From a virus: a DNA stretch of 35,958 bases. The stretch lies in the IMG/VR virus record IMGVR_UViG_3300013117_000323, positions 1 to 35,958 of that record; one strand, 5' to 3'. The first letter of the stretch is position 1. Each line of letters starts with the position of its first letter. Position numbers and translations under genes: made by a program. Positions 34,101-35,958 of this stretch are shown one piece after another. The notes beneath the pieces are model-generated. The model was not told the origin of the DNA, searched no databases, and saw nothing but the letters and a program-made list of their open reading frames with translations.

Positions 34101-34197
34101 GACCGATGATAAACTCGATTCTATCGGTCCGGATCTGAAGGTTGACGACGGTAGCGGAACGAAACCACCAACCGCGAAATCACAGAGTGACAAATAA
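31165..34197 (+). CDS. Large putative prohead core protein with Gly/Glu-rich repeats
   Basis: A protein of 1010 residues from an ATG with TTAGGAG eight bases upstream. Residues about 1-430 are a folded, helical, Lys/Ala-rich domain. About 473-525 is a run of EEEELGGLGG-type repeats. A basic KRRRKALRESR (535-545) precedes a second domain (about 570-840) with an acidic Asp run. GMEGMEGMEG repeats, Pro/Ala-rich sequence and a Lys-rich end follow. Between portal and protease, T4 has core proteins gp67/gp68. This much larger protein is in that place, and its basic-LRE site would suit the protease. I do not recognise the domains. Confidence 0.6.
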   Translation: MAQNQTAVADPVVKMDSRKFLGALNTSAQAKVTSFESRIKKMGRKAGKNWQLVALRDADLFFEDVDTNQYYLAEYSGDSKVTISNIRPVDIFEKEKQQVFEDTCMKLVNAIEENDQRGMAAMFNTMKKHRFSGRSVPFSGMVQCRDGVRRHIKVQTQNILDESVRPRLIAAIVEGLQDQVIVENGQVTSATFNDGSPVKLPVTKWAARKLVAKRMREAATSAYMSEGFQNRIHAIAGMISEGNIEEAVKFISPFLDEMEEFTLLTRAQAQTLVENAMATHAIFNQALCNDTATLFHRTNMRVNKNKIVAEWRNIAKKAEHPVLAENVQILSESKNFEAAYNKFLELIFEAISNREVAAEALATTLEVLRTKTPRIKESHELASKLDNLIVRLKDPKFDDAAIYEAEDLIATIQEELAANETLANFDQIPGQPEKSLAEQLGELGAVDAGGGESGAPVININAPLVQVGGSSGGAEEEALGGEELGAEEELGGLGGEEEELGGLGGEEEELGGLGGEEAGGELADLLGGGGLGEGKRRRKALRESRPIHAEMKPEGDDDMPDFDDDEDLDESLDPYALNAGVRLAENMALSEYGSPVITDDKDMRRIVAIMNKLAEEHGLEGKKLEESLESMARAGIKAIGLRIPNGKIGRALEQVVESYIEESDKPFPGAAPPFGSDDDEGGDDGGDDEDEDDFVEDQFKGPRIRGRGFKKTAYKPRELKNESALKWGEAQDDAVAGSINGVGFIFDHGGINEELKPVILSEDGALEIPVPEQLYHDAFAAAGLTKDGNPDRFAAWLSESIEQLRPVSDAEDRALKEAMAKITTTPDGQIQVEVTDDVGVGEVGDEGMEGMEGMEGLEGEEGLEGGEEEMAPVDSMEVEEPGAEEAGLPGEEMPDFEGAGELGGEAGAEMGAEPAAAPVDPNAAPQPAAAPAQPAQPAAPAPEEEQFEDKDVTSPQSSKYTKHVKDNKRDMPAHKMTGKTDDKLDSIGPDLKVDDGSGTKPPTAKSQSDK
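32620..32715 (+). repeat. In-frame 30-bp repeats encoding EEEELGGLGG
   Basis: About three copies of a 30-base unit (GAGGAAGAGGAACTTGGCGG-type) encode EELGGLGGEEEELGGLGG-like sequence. Third-base changes between copies show the array is not freshly duplicated. Confidence 0.75.
33700..33735 (+). repeat. 9-bp tandem repeat encoding GMEGMEGMEG
   Basis: GAAGGCATG occurs three times in a row (33700-33726), followed by the variant GAAGGCTTG. The copies are exact, unlike the 30-bp repeats upstream, so this is a likely site of length variation. Confidence 0.8.
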
Positions 34198-34916
34198 TGG
34201 TTCTTCCCACAAGAAGCGCTACAAGACCGCTCTTTAACCGTGGCTTGATAGCTGAAACTGGTATAGTACCCACCGGTTATCAGCTTATTCAGGACACTCA
34301 CCCGTTTGAAGTCCTTGACCAGAAGACTGTTGTTGAGGATATTAATGGTCAACAGCAACCACTTACGAGAGTAACTGGTCTGTTCCAATTGGGTGATAAG
34401 GAGAATGCTAACGGTCGATTCTATCCGACTAGGGATGTTTTGGCTCCAGCGGTAAATCAGATTCAGGAGGATATTACTGCACGTGCGGTAATGGGTGAAT
34501 ATGATCACCCTGCTGATGCTAAGATCCATCTTGATCGTGCTAGCCATTTGATCACTAAGGTCTGGATGGAGGGTAAGAAGGTCTATGGTGAGGCTGAGGT
34601 ACTCCATTTGTTACCTTGTGGGGCGATGCTTCGTGGATTATTTGAGCATAAGGTCCGGGTAGGAATTTCTTCGCGTGGTGTCGGGGACATGGAGGTCCAG
34701 GAACAGGGTGGTCATGAGACCTATCGTGTAATGCCTGGTTATGCTTTTGTTACGTGGGATGCGGTTGCCGAACCCTCAGTGGGTGGGGCAATTTTGAATA
34801 TTACTGAAAGTCTGAATAAGCGACTTAGTCCTGTTCGCAGAAGTCGTAGTAGATTCAGTCCTGAGGTGTATCAGAAGATGCTGGTCAAGGAAATTGATGC
34901 TTTCTTTGGTCTGTAA
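34197..34916 (+). CDS. gp21: Prohead core protease (T4 gp21-like serine protease)
   Basis: A protein of 239 residues, its start on a TAATG overlap. KENANGRFYP (68-77), then GEYDHP with catalytic H104, SHLITKVW (116-123), GEAEVLHLLPCG (131-142) and VGISSRGVG with catalytic S159. The 55-residue His-Ser gap equals that of T4 gp21 (H85, S140). The enzyme degrades the core and trims head proteins after (Ile/Leu)-x-Glu. The order portal, core, protease, scaffold, capsid is that of T4. Confidence 0.93.
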   Translation: MVLPTRSATRPLFNRGLIAETGIVPTGYQLIQDTHPFEVLDQKTVVEDINGQQQPLTRVTGLFQLGDKENANGRFYPTRDVLAPAVNQIQEDITARAVMGEYDHPADAKIHLDRASHLITKVWMEGKKVYGEAEVLHLLPCGAMLRGLFEHKVRVGISSRGVGDMEVQEQGGHETYRVMPGYAFVTWDAVAEPSVGGAILNITESLNKRLSPVRRSRSRFSPEVYQKMLVKEIDAFFGL

Positions 34917-34945
34917 CTATTTCAGTAATAACTAGGATTTCCATT

Positions 34946-34955
34946 CAAATATAAT
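34946..34955 (+). promoter_or_regulatory. CAAATATAAT motif in the gp22-like gene leader
   Basis: Identical to the 10-mer at 18537-18546, and ending 33 bases before the ATG at 34989. A promoter role is a guess based on recurrence and position. Confidence 0.25.
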
Positions 34956-34988
34956 TGCGAATAACGGGAACTCGTGAGGAGTAATACG

Positions 34989-35714
34989 ATGGACAAAATC
35001 AAGGCCTTACTTCAAAAAGCAGGTGTTTCTGAAGAGCTCGCTGCCCAAATCTGTGAGAGCCTAGAGAAGTACAAAGGTACTCTTCGTGAGCAATATGAGA
35101 AGGAATTCTCAGCCAAAGTTGAGCAGGCCAAGAAGGTCTGCTTAGAGGAAACCGAGACTCACAAACGTGAGCTCGCTCGTCGCCTCCAAATCTTCTGCGA
35201 AGCTAAGGGAGCAGCCATTGAGGCTCAGCTCGTCAAGCAGTCGGCCCTTAGTGAGTCCGAAGCCCTCGCCAAGCTGCGAAGCATTACAGAAATGCTATCC
35301 GGCTTAACAACCGATGGCGGGACCAACGGACAATCTACAGCCATTGTCGAAAAAGCGAAAAAGCAGATCCATTTGGCGAACGAGGAACGGAAGAAAGCCG
35401 TCGAGACAGCCAACCGTCAAACCGCAATCGCCGAAAAAGTCCTCAAGGACAATCGTCGATTGACCACCGAAATGGCACGGTTGAAGTCTGGTAATCTCAG
35501 CGAAAGTCGCCAACGCCCCAAGAAGAAGGGTAAGCGACGAATTGACGAGAGACGCCGAGGCGGAAAGCCGGTCTCGACACGGGCAACAATCCTCGAGAAC
35601 CAAGATCCTAAACCACCGGCAAGGCGGACAGAGCCGCAAACAACCGGTGGTGGCAACGGTGACACGTATACCGTTGACGGTATCGCCGATCAGATGTCAG
35701 AGGATCTGGTCTAA
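34989..35714 (+). CDS. gp22: Prohead core scaffold protein (T4 gp22-like)
   Basis: A protein of 241 residues from the ATG at 34989 with GAGGAG seven bases upstream. The first ~165 residues are helical and coiled-coil-like (EELAAQICESLEKYKG, AKVEQAKKVCLEETETHKRE), then RRLTTEMARLKSGNLSESR, as in gp22 scaffolds. A basic KKKGKRRIDERRRGG (178-192) and a Gly/Pro-rich tail follow. [IL]xE sites (LSE, IDE, ILE) suit cleavage by the gp21-like protease. The wobble base is rich in C along the whole gene, suggesting high expression. Confidence 0.75.
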   Translation: MDKIKALLQKAGVSEELAAQICESLEKYKGTLREQYEKEFSAKVEQAKKVCLEETETHKRELARRLQIFCEAKGAAIEAQLVKQSALSESEALAKLRSITEMLSGLTTDGGTNGQSTAIVEKAKKQIHLANEERKKAVETANRQTAIAEKVLKDNRRLTTEMARLKSGNLSESRQRPKKKGKRRIDERRRGGKPVSTRATILENQDPKPPARRTEPQTTGGGNGDTYTVDGIADQMSEDLV

Positions 35715-35766
35715 TACGGATCGAAAATTTCGACAATATCTAGTAACTTAACCGGAGGGCATACTC

Positions 35767-35958
35767 ATGCTTCCTACGCGCCAAAAGCGTCGCAGACACA
35801 TTACCGAGGGACGCGGCCAAGGTCGCCGCCCAATCACCGAAGAAACAGATCTCCACAAAGCAGCGATCATCCACGAAGGTAAGAAAAACCGACTCGTGGG
35901 CAAGTGGAGTCCGGTCCTAAGCAAATGCCGTGAAGTGCCGCAGAAAAAATTCGGCCTG
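35767..35958 (+). CDS. gp23: Major capsid protein (T4 gp23-like), N-terminal part, cut by window end
   Basis: 64 codons are visible from the ATG at 35767, with GGAGGG eight bases upstream, and the frame is open to the window end. The basic start (RQKRRRHITEGRGQGRR) is followed by a GKWSPVLSKCREVPQKKF segment resembling the W-x-PVL N-terminal region of gp23. It is next after gp22, as in T4. [IL]xE sites at ITE (12-14), ITE (23-25) and IHE (35-37) fit removal of a propeptide by the gp21-like protease. The capsid core fold is outside the window. Confidence 0.65.
   Translation, partial: MLPTRQKRRRHITEGRGQGRRPITEETDLHKAAIIHEGKKNRLVGKWSPVLSKCREVPQKKFGL

Noticed and set aside
1-35958. tRNA genes, integrase, transposase or attachment sites
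   Set aside because: No cloverleaf in any intergenic gap and no recombinase motifs in any gene.

Overview
The window is one contiguous piece of a large T4-like contractile-tailed phage (myovirus) genome or metagenomic phage contig. The evidence is a tail/baseplate cluster, a T4-type terminase ATPase/nuclease, a portal, a gp21-type prohead protease with a gp22-like core protein and the start of a gp23-like capsid gene, a UvsW-like helicase and a gp55-like late sigma factor. Genes are tightly packed with many TAATG and ATGA stop/start overlaps and AGGAGG-type ribosome sites, so the host is a bacterium. Two lipobox signal peptides with Gln at +2 point to a diderm host, but the host cannot be named. 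I saw no tRNA, rRNA, CRISPR array, integrase or insertion sequence. The longest stretch without a gene is 28378-28616 (239 bases).

Layout. (1) 1-11217, tail and baseplate: the end of a probable tape measure protein with a 54-residue hydrophobic repeat, a tube-type protein, a LysM/gp53-like protein, a gp27-like hub (reverse strand), a gp5-like spike, a coiled-coil protein, gp25, gp6, a cupin and a small unknown. Two HNH homing-type endonucleases interrupt it. (2) 11210-18532, nucleotide metabolism and regulation: two unknowns, a monomeric cobalamin-dependent (class II) ribonucleotide reductase split by a LAGLIDADG intein exactly at its radical cysteine, a small unknown, a UvsW-like SF2 helicase, and a gp55-like sigma factor. 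(3) 18617-22624, a cargo cassette of lipoprotein, papain-like peptidase homologue, and lipoprotein-M28 aminopeptidase. Its two lipoproteins share a duplicated N-terminal half. (4) 22635-26908, packaging: two unknowns (one a possible small terminase), a GNAT acetyltransferase and the large terminase. (5) 26905-28377, a reverse-strand operon with a PD-(D/E)XK-like nuclease and a strong GC-rich hairpin. (6) 28617-35958, head morphogenesis in the T4 order portal, core protein, protease, scaffold, capsid.

The genes fit a lytic T4-like programme. The sigma factor would direct late transcription of the head and tail blocks, the reductase supplies deoxynucleotides, UvsW resolves branched DNA, and the terminase fills proheads built around the gp22-like core and matured by the gp21-like protease. 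The least ordinary parts are the surface-peptidase cassette, the inverted hub gene, the intein placed at the reductase active site, and the reverse-strand nuclease operon.
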